Origin: Ligustrum vulgare
Taxonomy: Eukaryota > Streptophyta > Magnoliopsida > Lamiales > Oleaceae
Assembly (NCBI GenBank): GCA_963555705.1
Contig: OY743183.1
Location: 28,555,932-28,619,931, forward strand
Reading direction: 5' to 3'
Length of the DNA: 64,000 bases
Below the pieces are notes generated by a model. The model was not told where the DNA came from, did not search any database, and saw nothing but the letters and a program-made list of their open reading frames with translations. Positions 9,328 through 20,740 of this stretch are shown one piece after another. Each line of letters starts with the position of its first letter. Position 1 is the first letter of the stretch. The translations under genes were made by a program, and so were the position numbers.

Positions 9328-11208
9328 AAAAATATTTTGTCAAATAAAGATGCTTCGTTTCAATTCCAAAAAAGGACAATTTAATTTTTTTTTTTTAACA
9401 AATTTGTTTTTACTTAATAGGATGATTGGTTTTAATATAACTATTAATCTTATTGTGTATCATAACCTTTTTTTTTTTGTGAAAAAAATTACATCAAAAG
9501 CATTCATAAGTCTAATTTAAAAAATAAATAAATAATTATCTATTCTTATAAAAAAATATTCAAGATTCGTAAATTTGAAATTATGTTAAATTAATTAAAA
9601 AAAATTATTCAAAAATATTCTGCTTAATCATAGTGTAACTAATTTGGTAAAGTAACATTAAATTATTTATAAAGATATAAAATTATATCATAAAATGTGT
9701 TGAAAAACATTTAAATAACTCGAAAATGATTTTGTTTAAAGAACGAAATATGTTTTTGTTTAAAGAACTTAAGAACATTCCTTATATTTTTTTTTTATAT
9801 AAGTTTTCCTATTAGATTATATATAAAAAATAAATTAAATGACTAATCCAAAAATTTTCTCTCAAATCGAATAATTTAATATTTGATTGAATATAATTTT
9901 TCTTCATATGTAATGACAATTGACAAGAGTTAGAAGTAATCAATCTCACATGTTAGAATGTATTTGAAAAATTCTATAGGTAATTATCGTTATTAAAATT
10001 ATCTTTAAGCATGTGTTCGATAAACTTGCAAAAATGATTTATAAACTATTTTATAAATCACACAGTTTCTCAAACCACTTTTTTAACCATAAATATTATT
10101 GTATTATTTTGAAGTCGAAAAATATGTAATATAGGCGTCAAATTGAAGATCTCAACAAGAAGTTTAATACAATACAACAAGTGAGAGCAAACTATAAAAA
10201 AATTGTCCGTAAAATCGTCCAAATATTCAAATGTCAAAATTTTACTTTATATTTTTACTTTATTTTAAGTTATATCATTTGAGTTATATAATACTCCGTG
10301 TTCAGAAAATATTAAATGGTTCGAACTGAAAGAGGCAACAGGTCAATGTCAAAATATTGAATCGGATTGAACCGGGGTCGAATCGATTTTAATTAAAAAA
10401 ATAAATAATTATTTCAAAGATAAGAAAATTTTCTAAAAAAAATTAGTTTACAAATAAAACGACATTTACTCTTTTGGAGTAAAATTAAAAAACAAAAAAT
10501 ATAACCACAATATTATTTACCAATTGAAAGCAAATATAGATTTATGGTTGTTAATTTTATATATTAAATTTTATTTCAAAATAATTTAATATATAATAAA
10601 ATGATAAAAATATCTTATTTAAAAAAAAGAAAGTTTAACAAACAAGTAAATAAAAATATTTTTTTAAAAAAAAAAAGACAAACAATTTTAAAAAGAAAAG
10701 ATTTTTTTTTATTTTTTTTTATTTTTTATAATGATCATAACTTCTTATTTTTTTTTATTAATTTTGTAAATGTTGCATTTCCTATTTTGATTACTCTTTT
10801 TTTTTTTTTTTTTTTAATTTTGAACTTGATAATATTTTGTATTAAATTATTATTATACTATATTTTTATTTGACATGATTGTGTAATTAATATATTTTCA
10901 TAAATTTCAATTAAAATCACTATCACTATTATATTCCCGTGCATCGCACGAGTGAAAATACTAGTTTGTAGTTAAAAAGTTAAGAGAAAACGTATGTGGT
11001 TAAAAAGTGATTTTAAAAATTATCTTCTTTATAAATTGATTTGTAAGTTGTAATAATTTTTTTAAAAAACAGTGTTTTAGTTAGGAATTTGTATCTTTTT
11101 AAAATATAATTTTTAATTATATATTTTCGTGATAAAATATTTTTCATTAAAGTTCAGATTTTTTAATGGCACATTTTCCAAAAAAAGAACTATTACAAAA
11201 TTCAATAA

Positions 11209-11716
11209 GGCTGCTTTTGATAGCAATTGTGGAATTTAGGTGGAAAGAAAATGAATTCAAGGGGAATTCAATTCCTGGGAATTTGAAGTTTAATGTGTTT
11301 GATTGGTTTAATTTTCTAGGTGGAAAAAGTAGGGAATTTTCCAACTTTTGTTGTTTGATTGACATTATTTTCCATGGAAAGTAAAGTAAAATTTATCTAT
11401 TTTAATAATAAAAAATAAAAAAATCCTTACATTTGTACTTAATAATAATAATGTTAATTTTTAGAAAAAAAATAAATCAATTAACAACAACAAAAATGAT
11501 CAAACGTAATGAAAATGGTATAAAATTTTCTATGGAAAATAAAATCTCCTCCCCCCCTCCGGAAAACGAATTCATCCAAAATAAGGAAAATACCGGATTT
11601 CGAGGCAAGTGGAAAAATGAATTCCATGAAAAACTTAGGTAATCGAACAGCGCAAAATTAGAAAATCACGTTGAAAACCATATTTTCCCTGGAAAATCAC
11701 GCCTATCAAACACACC
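11209..11716. mobile_element. MITE, probable PIF/Harbinger type
   Basis: 508 bp with ends GGCTGCTTTTGATAGC and, on the other strand, GGTGTGTTTGATAGGC. The flanks are TAA on the left and TTA on the right, compatible with a 3-bp target duplication but not exact. The interior has internal foldback sequence of the TTTCCATGGAAA type. It ends about 360 bp upstream of the HMT start codon, so it may lie in that gene's promoter. Confidence 0.6.
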
Positions 11717-12026
11717 TTAAGGTCAAACAAGGTGGAAGATCAAAAATTAAAATTTATGAAATTGACTGTGCAGCTATAATGGAATCGCTGTTCATGTTTA
11801 AAGATTTGGACTAACACGTTGATGTAGCAATACGTTTGGGACCAACAGTATAAGTATTCGAAATGCTCGTCTTGTAAGTTTGCCACTCGGGGGCATTTTG
11901 AAGGTGACACAGAATTTCATGTTTCCATAAACATAATTCTCCAAATACTTCTTTCTCAAAGCGACTCCGACCGCCGCCGTCCCAGCCGTCGCTACCTCAA
12001 CAAAAATAAGGAGAACAAGCAATTGT

Positions 12027-12035
12027 TATAAAAAG
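12027..12035 (+). promoter_or_regulatory. Candidate TATA box upstream of HMT3
   Basis: TATAAAAAG lies 48 bp before the ATG. That would leave a very short 5' UTR, so the true promoter may instead lie further upstream, in front of the GC-rich stretch at 11958-12000. Confidence 0.35.
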
Positions 12036-12074
12036 ATAAAAAGCATAACCACCTTGAAATTTCTTGAAAGCAAA

Positions 12075-14619
12075 ATGGAGATAGAAACAGCTGAATCATT
12101 TACAGCAGTGATGGAAAGTTTCCTCCGCCAGTGTGGTGGTTACGCTGTGATTGACGGTGGCCTTGCGACGGAGCTGGAGAGACATGGTGCTAACCTCAAT
12201 GACCCTCTATGGAGCGCCAAGTGCCTCATTAGCTCACCTCACCTAATTAGAAAGGTACCCTCTTCAACACTATTATAATTTTATTTATATCTTCACACTA
12301 TAAATTTTTCTTCTGTTGATACTTTCCTTTATATGTTTGATTTTCTGTTTTTTTTTTTTTTTTTTTTTTTTTCATGTTTCGTTTTATATCTCTGCCAGCT
12401 CCTCCTTAATTAAATTTTCGTATTTTTCGTTTAATTGAACCAAAAGGAGTGGAAAAATGATTTGAGGAATCGAAGTATCGAACCCCGAAATCAAAATATA
12501 TTAAATTTTCTTGGATTGCGATCGACTGGAGTTGAAAGGAAGATCTTGTTGTTAGAAGTTTGATCAAGAGGAAAAAATGGATAAAGAAAATATGAAATCT
12601 CTTTCTTGGCACTAATTCTAAGTTGAAATGATAATTATCACTACGCAATTTGTTTTCTACTAGGTGTAGAAACTACTGCACGTGGATTACTCTGTTTTTG
12701 AAGCAACTATCATGTGAAATTTGTTTCTTTGTGTGAATTAAAAGTAGTACGTTTCAATCTCAAGTCAAATTCGAAGACAAATTAGATTTTTAATAGATTT
12801 TAATAAAATTGATTAAATGTATGATTGAAAAGTTGTGAGTCCTATAAAATATGGATTATTGACTTTTGTCTTAGATGAATCTAGGACGGTGATATAGTCA
12901 CCGCGCGGCTGACATCCCCTCAAATAGGGGGGGTGGGCCCCACACCCTCTTGAGAGAGTGGTCAGCCGCGCGGTCACACATTCGGTGACTGTATCATTTT
13001 TCATTAAGGGCTGCCACCACCCATGTGGGTTGCTCAAATGTTTGTTCACTTTGGTTATTCAAGTAGCATAATTGTTTCATTAATCTATACAAAACAGGGG
13101 CTTGATTAACGGTAAGAAATTTATGTCATTTTGGACAGAAATGAAGCGTTTTAATGCTGTGACGGCAGGAATTTTGAGCATAATTAAAAATGTAACCTAT
13201 CAAGCATGTGATATAGGAAGTTGATCAACATCCTTCTTTTCATACAGGTTCACCTCGACTACCTTGAAGCTGGTGCAAATATCATCATATCTGCATCTTA
13301 TCAGGTATTTGATGTTCTCCCTTAGGTTATATGTGTTCATAATCTAAAGGTAGAATTACTGGTATTAAAATGCATGGTATGAGGCAGGCTACTCTTCAGG
13401 GGTTTGAATCTAAGGGATTGTCCAGAGAAGAAGGAGAAAATTTACTCAGAAAAAGTGTTGAAATAGCACGTGAAGCACGAGATATATATTATGACACAAG
13501 TGCCAAAGGTTCCTTGGATATTTTAGGAGATAAAATCCCTAGACGACGTCCAATTATGGTTGCTGCATCTGTGGGGAGCTATGGAGCTTATTTGGCTGAT
13601 GGTTCTGAATATAGGTTTGCTAAATGAATGATATTGGTTGTTGAATCACTAGCTAGTTAAAGTCGCTTTAACTATTATTGTTTTATTTTTACAGTGGAAT
13701 TTATGGAAAAAATGTGAGTTTGGAAAGTCTGAAAGATTTTCACAGGAGAAGGGTCCAAGTATTAGCTGATTCTGGTGCTGATTTGATTGCATTTGAGACG
13801 ATTCCGAATAAACTGGAGGCTATGGTATTTTTCATAAGCACCAAATTAATATGATCCCTAAAAAAGAATGTTGAAACCAGTTGTAAACAATGTGATGTAG
13901 GCATATGCTGAGCTTCTTGAGGAAGAGGCCATTAACATTCCAGCTTGGTTCTCCTTTAATTCCAAGGATGGAACCAACGTTGTCAGTGGAGATCCCATTG
14001 TTGATTGTGCCTTAATAGCTCATTCTTGTGAGAAAGTCGTCGGAGTTGGAATCAATTGTACACCGCCACGATACATTCACGGACTTGTCCAGTCAATTAG
14101 AAAGGTGGGTCGGGTCGGTACATATTCTTATGGTCATTAAGTTTAACGGAACTAACATTTCCATAACTTTTCTGCAGGTAACTACTAAGCCAATTCTCCT
14201 ATATCCAAACAGTGGTGAGACTTACGATGCTGATAAAAAGGAGTGGCTGGTGAGTCGACTGAGGTTGAATCTGATGATAAAACTTCATAATACTTTTTTT
14301 CCCATCATAATTATACGACTTAGAGCCTGTTTAGTAACGTGATTTTTAGAAGATTTTGTAGGTTTTTATTTTTTTGAAAAGTCAAAAACTATATAGATAA
14401 ATATATGACTTTTGAACATTCACTTTTACATACAAATCGATGATGATTTCAATGTTGCAGGCATCGAGTGGAGTTTCAGATGTAGATTTTGTGTCGTACG
14501 TGGGAAAATGGTGTGAAGCAGGGGCTTCTCTTGTTGGAGGTTGCTGCAGGACCACCCCGAATACCATCAAAGCTATTTCTAAGGCTCTCTCGTCTCGGTC
14601 AAATATGGTAGTCCAATAG
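12075..14619 (+). CDS. HMT3: Homocysteine S-methyltransferase, HMT3-like, seven exons
   Basis: Joined exons 12075-12254, 13248-13304, 13388-13614, 13695-13824, 13901-14104, 14178-14249 and 14461-14619 give 1029 nt (342 aa plus TAG). Every intron starts GT and ends AG, and phases agree. The enzyme transfers a methyl group from S-methylmethionine to homocysteine, making methionine, in the cytosol. It is a TIM barrel with zinc cysteines C251 (GINCTPP) and C318/C319 (GGCCRTTP). Other family blocks are VIDGGLATELERHG, NDPLWSAKCL, VAASVGSYGAYLADGSEY and LIAFETIPNKLE. Length is close to the plant family (about 326-347 aa). The insert after EARDIYY and the overall wording resemble Arabidopsis HMT3 more than HMT1 or HMT2. 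The ATG at 12075 is the first in frame. No defect seen. Confidence 0.95.
12889..13000. mobile_element. GC-rich foldback element in intron 1 of HMT3
   Basis: Arms GTCACCGCGCGGCTGAC (12897-12913) and GTCAGCCGCGCGGTCAC (12961-12977) are inverted with one mismatch around a 47-base loop. Outer GTGATATAGTCACC and GGTGACTGTATCA also pair. Base composition is far above the surrounding intron, so it is probably a small MITE. No clear target duplication. Confidence 0.6.
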
Positions 14620-14699
14620 ACTCAGAGACTCGTGTGAGAAGGAAAAAAATATGTGGGAAATACTTTGCCATCCTTTTTCTATGAATGAACTGGTGATAA

Positions 14700-14705
14700 A
14701 ATAAA
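14700..14705 (+). terminator. Poly(A) signal of HMT3
   Basis: AATAAA lies 81 bases after the TAG, inside an A-rich GATAAAATAAAATT stretch. The cleavage site is not visible. Confidence 0.5.
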
Positions 14706-15195
14706 ATTGGTTGTGTTTAATCCACTCATTTTTCATGGAAATGGAAAATGTTTTCATTTGGGTGTTTGATTGGTTTTAATTTCCATGAAAACAATTTCAA
14801 GGTACAAGCTTTTTATTAATGTTTGGTTAATTCTGTGTAAAATATTTTCTTAGAGGGAGGTGGTAATTGATTTGATTCTCCATCTTACATGGAATTCTAG
14901 GGAAAATTGCATATACCTTTATTTGTTTCAAAAATTGAAAATACTGGAAATTTAAAAAACAAATCGCCACATATTACTGTTAAAATTCAAAATTGAAGTT
15001 TTATTGCAAGACTAGTTAATGCCCCGTAGCTTTGTATGTATAATAGATTTATTAGTGTATATTTTAAATGGAACGAGTAAGTTTAATGTGAGAAATCGAC
15101 TTCCGTTAAAAGGAACATAGATATTCGGAAAATGAGTAAATGACGTTGTATATTACATTATTCATTCATAACAACGATTACATAGGAAGATTAAG
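14706..15195. other. Intergenic, 3' flank of HMT3
   Basis: No gene. A weak foldback, TTCATGGAAATGG paired with TAATTTCCATGAA (about 14728-14795), resembles the interior of the MITE at 11209-11716 and may be a decayed relative. Confidence 0.4.
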
Positions 15196-15366
15196 CCTCC
15201 GTTTGGATCTCCCTCGTCAGTTTTTTTGGATTTTTTTCACGGAGTTTGAGGTAAGATCAATGGTTAAAAATTAGAGAGAAAAAAGATGTAGAAAAAAATG
15301 ATTTGAAAAATTGTATAGATAATAAATTAGTTTATAAACCTTAATCATTGTAATACCGAACAGAGG
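15196..15366. mobile_element. Small TIR element
   Basis: 171 bp with ends CCTCCGTTTGG and, on the other strand, CCTCTGTTCGG (9 of 11). No target duplication recognised, so the class is open. Confidence 0.4.
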
Positions 15367-15401
15367 AATTACTCAATAAGGCAACAACATTACAAAATTA
15401 A

Positions 15402-15693
15402 TTATTGAATGGAATAAAAAAAAAATAAAAAATCAGCAAGTAATTTCAGCATCTTCCCTGGTGGCATATTTAGATTATATTCATGAAATAATTCGCATGG
15501 TTGGAATATATTCGTCAAATAATTCGAAACATAGTTGCTTGGGATAAGTATTTGGAGAACCTTGTACCCTAGAGAAACCATGTCCTTTGGAGGAATATGA
15601 CGAATATGTGGAATTTGAAATAAATCACAACCAAACATTTTTTCGACTTCAATTTGTAAATTTACAACATTGAAAATAAAAAAAGGGATCACT
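15402..15693 (-). pseudogene. Unrecognised coding fragment, downstream part
   Basis: About 95 codons open on the minus strand (FGCDLFQIPHIRHIPPKD is characteristic). I do not recognise the family. It reads on from the fragment at 19083-19410 once the hAT insertion is removed, through two stop codons, so it is a broken gene or captured gene piece. Confidence 0.4.
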
Positions 15694-15757
15694 AGAATAC
15701 CCAGGGATGTCAACGAGTCGAACCGAGTTAGCTCGCGAGTCGAAAATCAAGGCTCGA

Positions 15758-16484
15758 TGATGTGTTCCGGACCCTCCACAATCGGAGTCATAGTTAGCTT
15801 GACGGAAAAAATTAAATATTCAAGTCAAATAAAAGTGCAATCCAGTCAACCATGTTGGAATTAGATGTATAATATGTGTTTTTCGAGTAGAAATAAGCTA
15901 CTAAGCAAAACTCATGGTCTAAAACCCTTGAGCCGACTGATTTTATGGTCAAATTCCATCATTTGGGGCTTCAAAACAGTAAGTCAATTATGCAGACGGA
16001 AATTAGGGCTTTTGCGTATTTTTAGGTTAAATTTTGCTTTTAATTATTTGTTTGCCTATTTTAGAATTTTAGTCTAATTAGAATTCTATTTTGAGTAAAT
16101 TAGCGACTACAGTTTTATTTTGCTTATTTATACGCTTTTTCCATTCATTGTAATTCAGAGTTTGATTTTGATATAAACTGTTTTTATTGAGGATTCAATA
16201 AAAGATATAGGTGGATTCCTATGTTTTCGAACTTATTAAGAATATTTCTTGTGGCGTTCAAATACCGATTTATCAAATATTTCTTGAGAATATTTATGGC
16301 GTTCAAAACCAGAAACTTATCAAGGAGATTGGGCAATTCCTTATGGCGTTTCGAAAGTCTTGGTTCTTTATTCCACATCGTCGAGTCATCGCGTCGTGAA
16401 TATCGGGTCAAGATTCCACCGTCCATCCACAACCTGGGTTCGGAACTTTCCGGCGTTTCTTCCGCGCATCTTCGAATCTCATCA
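15758..16484 (+). repeat. 5' LTR of G2
   Basis: Ends TGATG...CATCA, and matches 17961-18687 with scattered substitutions. A TATA-like TTATTTATACGC lies at 16124-16135. G3 has a similar TTTTGCTTATTTATA at its own promoter position. Confidence 0.88.
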
Positions 16485-16486
16485 TC

Positions 16487-16498
16487 TGGTATCAGAGC
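16487..16498 (+). other. Primer binding site of G2
   Basis: TGGTATCAGAGC lies two bases after the LTR. It is the standard initiator methionine tRNA site. Confidence 0.88.
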
Positions 16499-16888
16499 TT
16501 GACTCTGAATTCAAGTTTTTTCTATCCAGTTTGATATTTATGTTTATCATCGAGTCCCATAAAAATTATTCATATCTTGTTGTTGAGTCTTTCTTTTCTT
16601 GAGTGTTCTTCGTGCCAGTAAATTTTTTCCAGTTTGATCCATATAAAAATTCAAAAGTGTTTGTTTTGCTTAATTCTTATCCGAATTAAGTTCCTTTTGT
16701 TTTGTCGTGTTCGTTGTCGAATTTTCGGATTTATTAAAAAAAATTATTTTTTTTAATTTTATTTATTCTGAAAATTCATCCAAAATTCAAAAAAAGAAAA
16801 AAAAAGTTCATTCATGAATCACTTTCTTGAATTTCTTGATCCTTTGTTTTCATTATTCTTTTCTGTGTCCTTCCACATAAATTTCACA

Positions 16889-17755
16889 ATGTCCAATTCC
16901 CATGAAAACGTCAAAGATCGTATGTGGAGATTTTTGAATGATGTTTTGATGAGGTTGGATAAAATAGATAAAAGGGAAGGGAAATTGAAAAGGGGGCGAT
17001 CTTAAGTAAATCGTAGTGATGAGAGTCAATATAGGCGTGATCATAAGCTTAGGGATGGAATCGGGGTTAAGAGAGGGGCTGAGATTGATCCAAAAGTAAT
17101 TTTGAAAATTCAAAATGAAATTTATGAGGAAAGATTGAGGTGTGAACGGGAGGTAGAAAGAAAATATTTGACTAAATTGCGAAAGAAGGAGGAGAAACGA
17201 AAGGCGGTGATTAAATGGCTAGAGGAGAGTGAAATACATGTTATAGTTGAGCCTCGGGATATGAATGTTGAAAAGAAGGAGGGAGGCTTGAAACATGAAT
17301 TAGAAGTAGTTGAAGAGACCACGAACTTTGTGGTAGGAGTTGAAAACGAGGAGTTAGGTGAACAAACTCCAAAATTTGATGAGGAATTAGAAGTTGTGGT
17401 AGAAGTTCAAAATTTGGGTTTTGAATTGGTAGATCCACATTTGGATATTGATGAGGTAGTGTGCGAACATGGTGATACGAATGTGGAGGTAGAAGATGTG
17501 GTTGAATTTGAAAGAAAAAAAATTGAAGAGGTGGATGAATTAGAAAATCTTGAGTTAGAGGAAGTAACCGAGCTTGAGAGAAAAGAGATAGAGGGGGGCA
17601 AGCAAGAAGTTGCAAAAGGAGAACGAGGTGAAGAGAAGGGCCTCGTGATTCAAAAGATGGAATTGACGGTGATAATTCATGAATACAATGATCCATACCT
17701 TGTACCTAATGAACCTAACATTTCCCTCCCCGTTCTATTTAATTCTTTCTTGTAG
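16889..17755 (+). pseudogene. G2 internal reading frame, acidic coiled-coil protein
   Basis: One frame from ATG 16889 to TAG 17755 with a single internal TAA at 17003-17005. The N-terminus (ENVKDRMWRFLNDVL) is basic-amphipathic, followed by an E/K-rich, probably coiled-coil stretch and then an acidic tail of ELEVVE / EVEDVVEFE-type repeats. No zinc knuckle or enzyme motif. It could be a degenerate gag-like protein. Its end, TTCTTTCTTGTAG, looks like a 3' splice site, after which another open stretch runs almost to the polypurine tract. Confidence 0.55.
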
Positions 17756-17946
17756 GTTAATGGTACGTGGAAATTTGGGCAACATCACCAATGTCCAAAG
17801 GTGTTTCAACTTCAAGTCATTCAAGTGACCCCCATTGCAGAATATTCTTGGTTGATCATGTACAATGGCAAGAGAAATTTTCCATTTGATCCAGGAGGTG
17901 AATTGAAACAACAGGAACAAAACTATGATTCGGGACGAATCATCAT

Positions 17947-17960
17947 AAAGAAGGAATGTA
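17947..17960 (+). other. Polypurine tract of G2
   Basis: AAAGAAGGAATGTA lies directly before the LTR start TGATGTG. Confidence 0.7.
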
Positions 17961-18687
17961 TGATGTGTTCCGGACCCTCGACAATCGGAGTCATAGCAGG
18001 CTTGACGGAAAATGTTAAATATTCAAGCCAAATAAAAGTGCAATCCAGTCAACCATGTTGGAATTAGATGCATAATATGTGTTTTTCGAGTAGAAATGGG
18101 CCACAAAGCAAAACTCATGGGTTAAAGCCCTTGAGCCGACTGATTTTATGACCAAATTCCATCATTTGGGGCTTCAAAACAGCAAGTCAATTATGTTTGT
18201 GTATTTAGGGTTTTTGTGTATTTTTAGGTTAAATTTTGTTTTTAATTATTTGTTTGCCTATTTTAGAATTTTAGTCTAATTAGAATTCTATTTTGAGTAA
18301 ATTAGCGACTAGGGTTTTATTTTGCTTATTTATACGCTTTTTCCATTCATTGTAATTCAGAGTTTGATTTTGATATAAACAGTTTTTATTGAGGATTCAA
18401 TAAAAGATATAGGTGGATTCCTATGTTTTCGAACTTATCAAGAATATTTTTTGAGACGTTCAAATACTGAACTTATCAAATATTTCTTGAGAATATTTGT
18501 GGCGTTCAAAACCAGAAACTTATCAAGGAGATTGGGCAATTCCTTGTGGCGTTTTGAAAGTCTTGGTTCTTTATTCCGCATCGTCGAGCCATCGCATCGC
18601 GAATATCGGGTCAAGATTCCACCGTCCATCCATAACCTGGGTTCGGAACTTTCCGGCGTTTCTTCCGCGCATCTTCGAATCTCATCA
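17961..18687 (+). repeat. 3' LTR of G2
   Basis: 727 bp, ending CTCATCA and followed by the target duplicate CTCGA. Confidence 0.88.
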
Positions 18688-19082
18688 CTCGAGCTTGGCT
18701 TGAGCTTTTAGGAGTCGAGCTTTTATTAGCCCGAGTCGAGCCAAAACTCGTTCCCAAAAATAAGGCTCGACTCGAGCTTCAGGCGAGCTTTTTCGAGCCA
18801 AGACAGGTTGAGCCGAGCCGAGTCTCGAACTTTTAAATTTTATTTTATTTTTATAATAAAATCCAAAAATATTATCATTGAAAAGGTATATATAAAATGA
18901 GTCAAGGCGAGCTTGTGATCGAATTTCAATGCTTGAGCGGGCTTTTTTTGGCTCAAGTCGAGTTGAGCCAATGCTCGTCCCTTAAAAGAAAGCTCAGCTC
19001 GAGCTGCGAACCGAATTAAGCCCGAGATTTTTTCTAGTCGAGCCCAAGCAGCTCGAGCCTACGAGCCATTTTTCCATCCTTA

Positions 19083-19410
19083 AGAATACCCAACAACACT
19101 TGTTTTCTGAATGCTTTGCTTAACACATCTCCTTACTATATCTCATTCTTACATAAGAACATGTTCAACAAAGTCTCATCAATTGAAATAGAAGAATCTT
19201 CCACTTTGCATTTTGGATTCTGAATAAATATTGTTAGTTTCATGCTTTGCCCACAGGTAACTGTCATTTTTTGTTTAGTGCTTCCTGTAGATGATTGGCA
19301 TATGTTATCCAATTGCAAGATAACTTGGAAGACGTTACGAACGAGTCTTAGCAATTCCAGATTTGCAATCTGAACAGGAGGTTCAACCTCCTGAATAAAA
19401 TGCCTGCGAT
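19083..19410 (-). pseudogene. Unrecognised coding fragment, upstream part
   Basis: About 85 codons on the minus strand (for example EVEPPVQIANLELLRLVRNV) lead into two stops and then the fragment at 15402-15693. A copia LTR cuts it at 19411, so any further exons are gone. Family not recognised. Confidence 0.4.
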
Positions 19411-19840
19411 TGTAAGGTTTTGGATCATACATGCACAGTGAAAATTAAAATACTAGAAACCATAAGCCCAAATCAGCCTTGCACTTAGATAGAATCTGTG
19501 ACTAGAAAGTACCTTTGATGAATCTCGTGGATCTGAAATTTGAAACAGGAGTTACAATCTTGTCACCACTACCTGTTCAAATGTCCAGTCTCAAATAGAA
19601 ATCCACACAGCGACTTGAATCTGGAACTCCATCAATCTCCAACAATTGGAAGAATTTTTGGAGAATATTGATTTCTCTCTTTGTGCTATCAAGAGAAAAA
19701 TCAAGCGCTAGAATTTTAGTAAAACTGTGACTCTCACATTTATTTACAATAGTGCACTTATTTATAGGTCCACCTACAACACAAACCCTAGTCACAATAG
19801 GGCTATTAACGGGCCTTGATTAATTAATAATATGGGCTCT
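19411..19840 (-). repeat. C1-family LTR, first part
   Basis: Matches 39066-39470 from TGTAAGGTTTTGGATCATACATGC to GGGCTATTAACGGGCCTTGATT. It is then broken by foreign sequence at about 19841. Confidence 0.8.
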
Positions 19841-20740
19841 TCGCAAAAATACCTACTTTTAGTGATCAAATTGAAATTTACTTACATTTATAAAACTTGA
19901 AAATTACTTATAATAAAATCAAACACTTTTCATACATTAATTCACTACAATTTTTCACAGCCACCACATCTCAAAACCTCATCATTTCCGTTCCGTTATC
20001 ACAAACTAGGGGCTAGATATCCTCACCATCAAAAGCAAAATTGGAGATTAATTCAAAGCCAAACTCCGATTAGAGAAATGGCAGGATCAATTTCTCCATG
20101 AACTTGATGAACTTTCTGTCGATCTCCAAACCCCTCGGACCTGTGCCTCAGAGGAATAAGGAATTGGTGGAGCCTGGAGGTTGTACTACCGCCGGAAACA
20201 AGTAGGAATCGACTTGGAGCTGCGTCACAGTCGGCGACTATCTATTAATCTTTGCCATTTCTGCTGCTTGTTGCGAGATGCAACGCTGATGAGCACATTG
20301 ATGAGAGGCGGTGATGTAGATGTATTTACATCATCTTCCATGATCCTAGCGATCATCCTGAGTCCTGACCATAGCAACCTCACGACAAGCTCCTTTTCTT
20401 CCTCTTCTTCATTAATAGATTCTTCTTCCTCCTTTTCTTCTAAACCGCCGGACTCCAATTTATTACATGCTCCTCCTCATCTTAGAAGAAGACAATAGCT
20501 TCATGTCTCTTCAATCCTATTCCCTGGAGCAAGTATCAGTGAAGGAACAGTAGATGCAGCAAAGCAAAAACCACAACATGATGTTTCTATCACTGCAAGC
20601 ACCACCAACAATATGTGATACTCGCTACTCAACTCAATGACCGAGATGAAGTATTTTTCAAAACTTGTTTTTTGTGTAGTAAAAATGAGTTTTGGTATGT
20701 TAATTAAGTATTTTACTCAATTAACCCTAATCATATTATG
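19841..20740. other. Foreign segment inside a copia LTR
   Basis: About 900 bp with higher GC and codon-like texture, including a run of Ser codons at 20390-20440. It has no match in the other LTR copy. It may be a captured gene fragment or an unidentified insertion. The open stretches (20181-20498 on plus, 20225-20458 on minus) have no recognised domain. Confidence 0.4.

Larger units (their letters stand above)
8561..10964 (+). mobile_element. Non-autonomous Helitron-like element
   Basis: It starts TCTATATATATATAAAA after an A at 8560 and ends with a hairpin (CCCGTGCATCGCACGAG, 10936-10952), nine spacer bases and CTAG (10961-10964) followed by T. A 5' TC, a 3' CTRR behind a short hairpin and an A|T insertion point are the Helitron hallmarks, and the ACTCGTGCGATGCACGGG end (other strand) is familiar from plant Helitrons. 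The 2.4 kb contains no Rep/helicase frame, so it would be non-autonomous. The 5' end is less certain than the 3' end because it is low complexity. Confidence 0.62.
15758..18687 (+). mobile_element. Small non-autonomous LTR retrotransposon G2
   Basis: 2930 bp with two 727-bp LTRs (15758-16484 and 17961-18687), both TGATGTGTTCCGG...AATCTCATCA. It has a tRNA-iMet type primer site, a polypurine tract and exact 5-bp target duplications CTCGA (15753-15757, 18688-18692). It encodes no RT or integrase. LTR termini and primer site resemble the G1/G3 Ty3 elements, so it probably depends on an autonomous Ty3 relative. It is nested in the hAT element. Confidence 0.88.
15702..19082. mobile_element. hAT-type non-autonomous element, split by G2
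   Basis: Ends CAGGGATG and, on the other strand, TAAGGATG. An exact 8-bp duplication AGAATACC flanks it at 15694-15701 and 19083-19090, the hAT signature. Without the inserted G2 it is about 450 bp and rich in GAGTCGAGC / GCTCGAGTC words that fold back on each other. No transposase. Confidence 0.78.

Noticed and set aside
10601..10873. 90-codon Phe/Lys-rich frame
   Set aside because: A-run and T-run DNA within the Helitron-like element; no protein features.
11798..12022. Minus-strand frame just upstream of HMT3
   Set aside because: Overlaps the presumed promoter and 5' leader of HMT3; no recognisable protein.
15012..15035. ACTAGT start as a second Helitron end
   Set aside because: No hairpin next to it and no matching 5' end.
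17241..17696. 151-codon Leu/Pro-rich frame on minus
   Set aside because: Antisense shadow of the acidic G2 frame.
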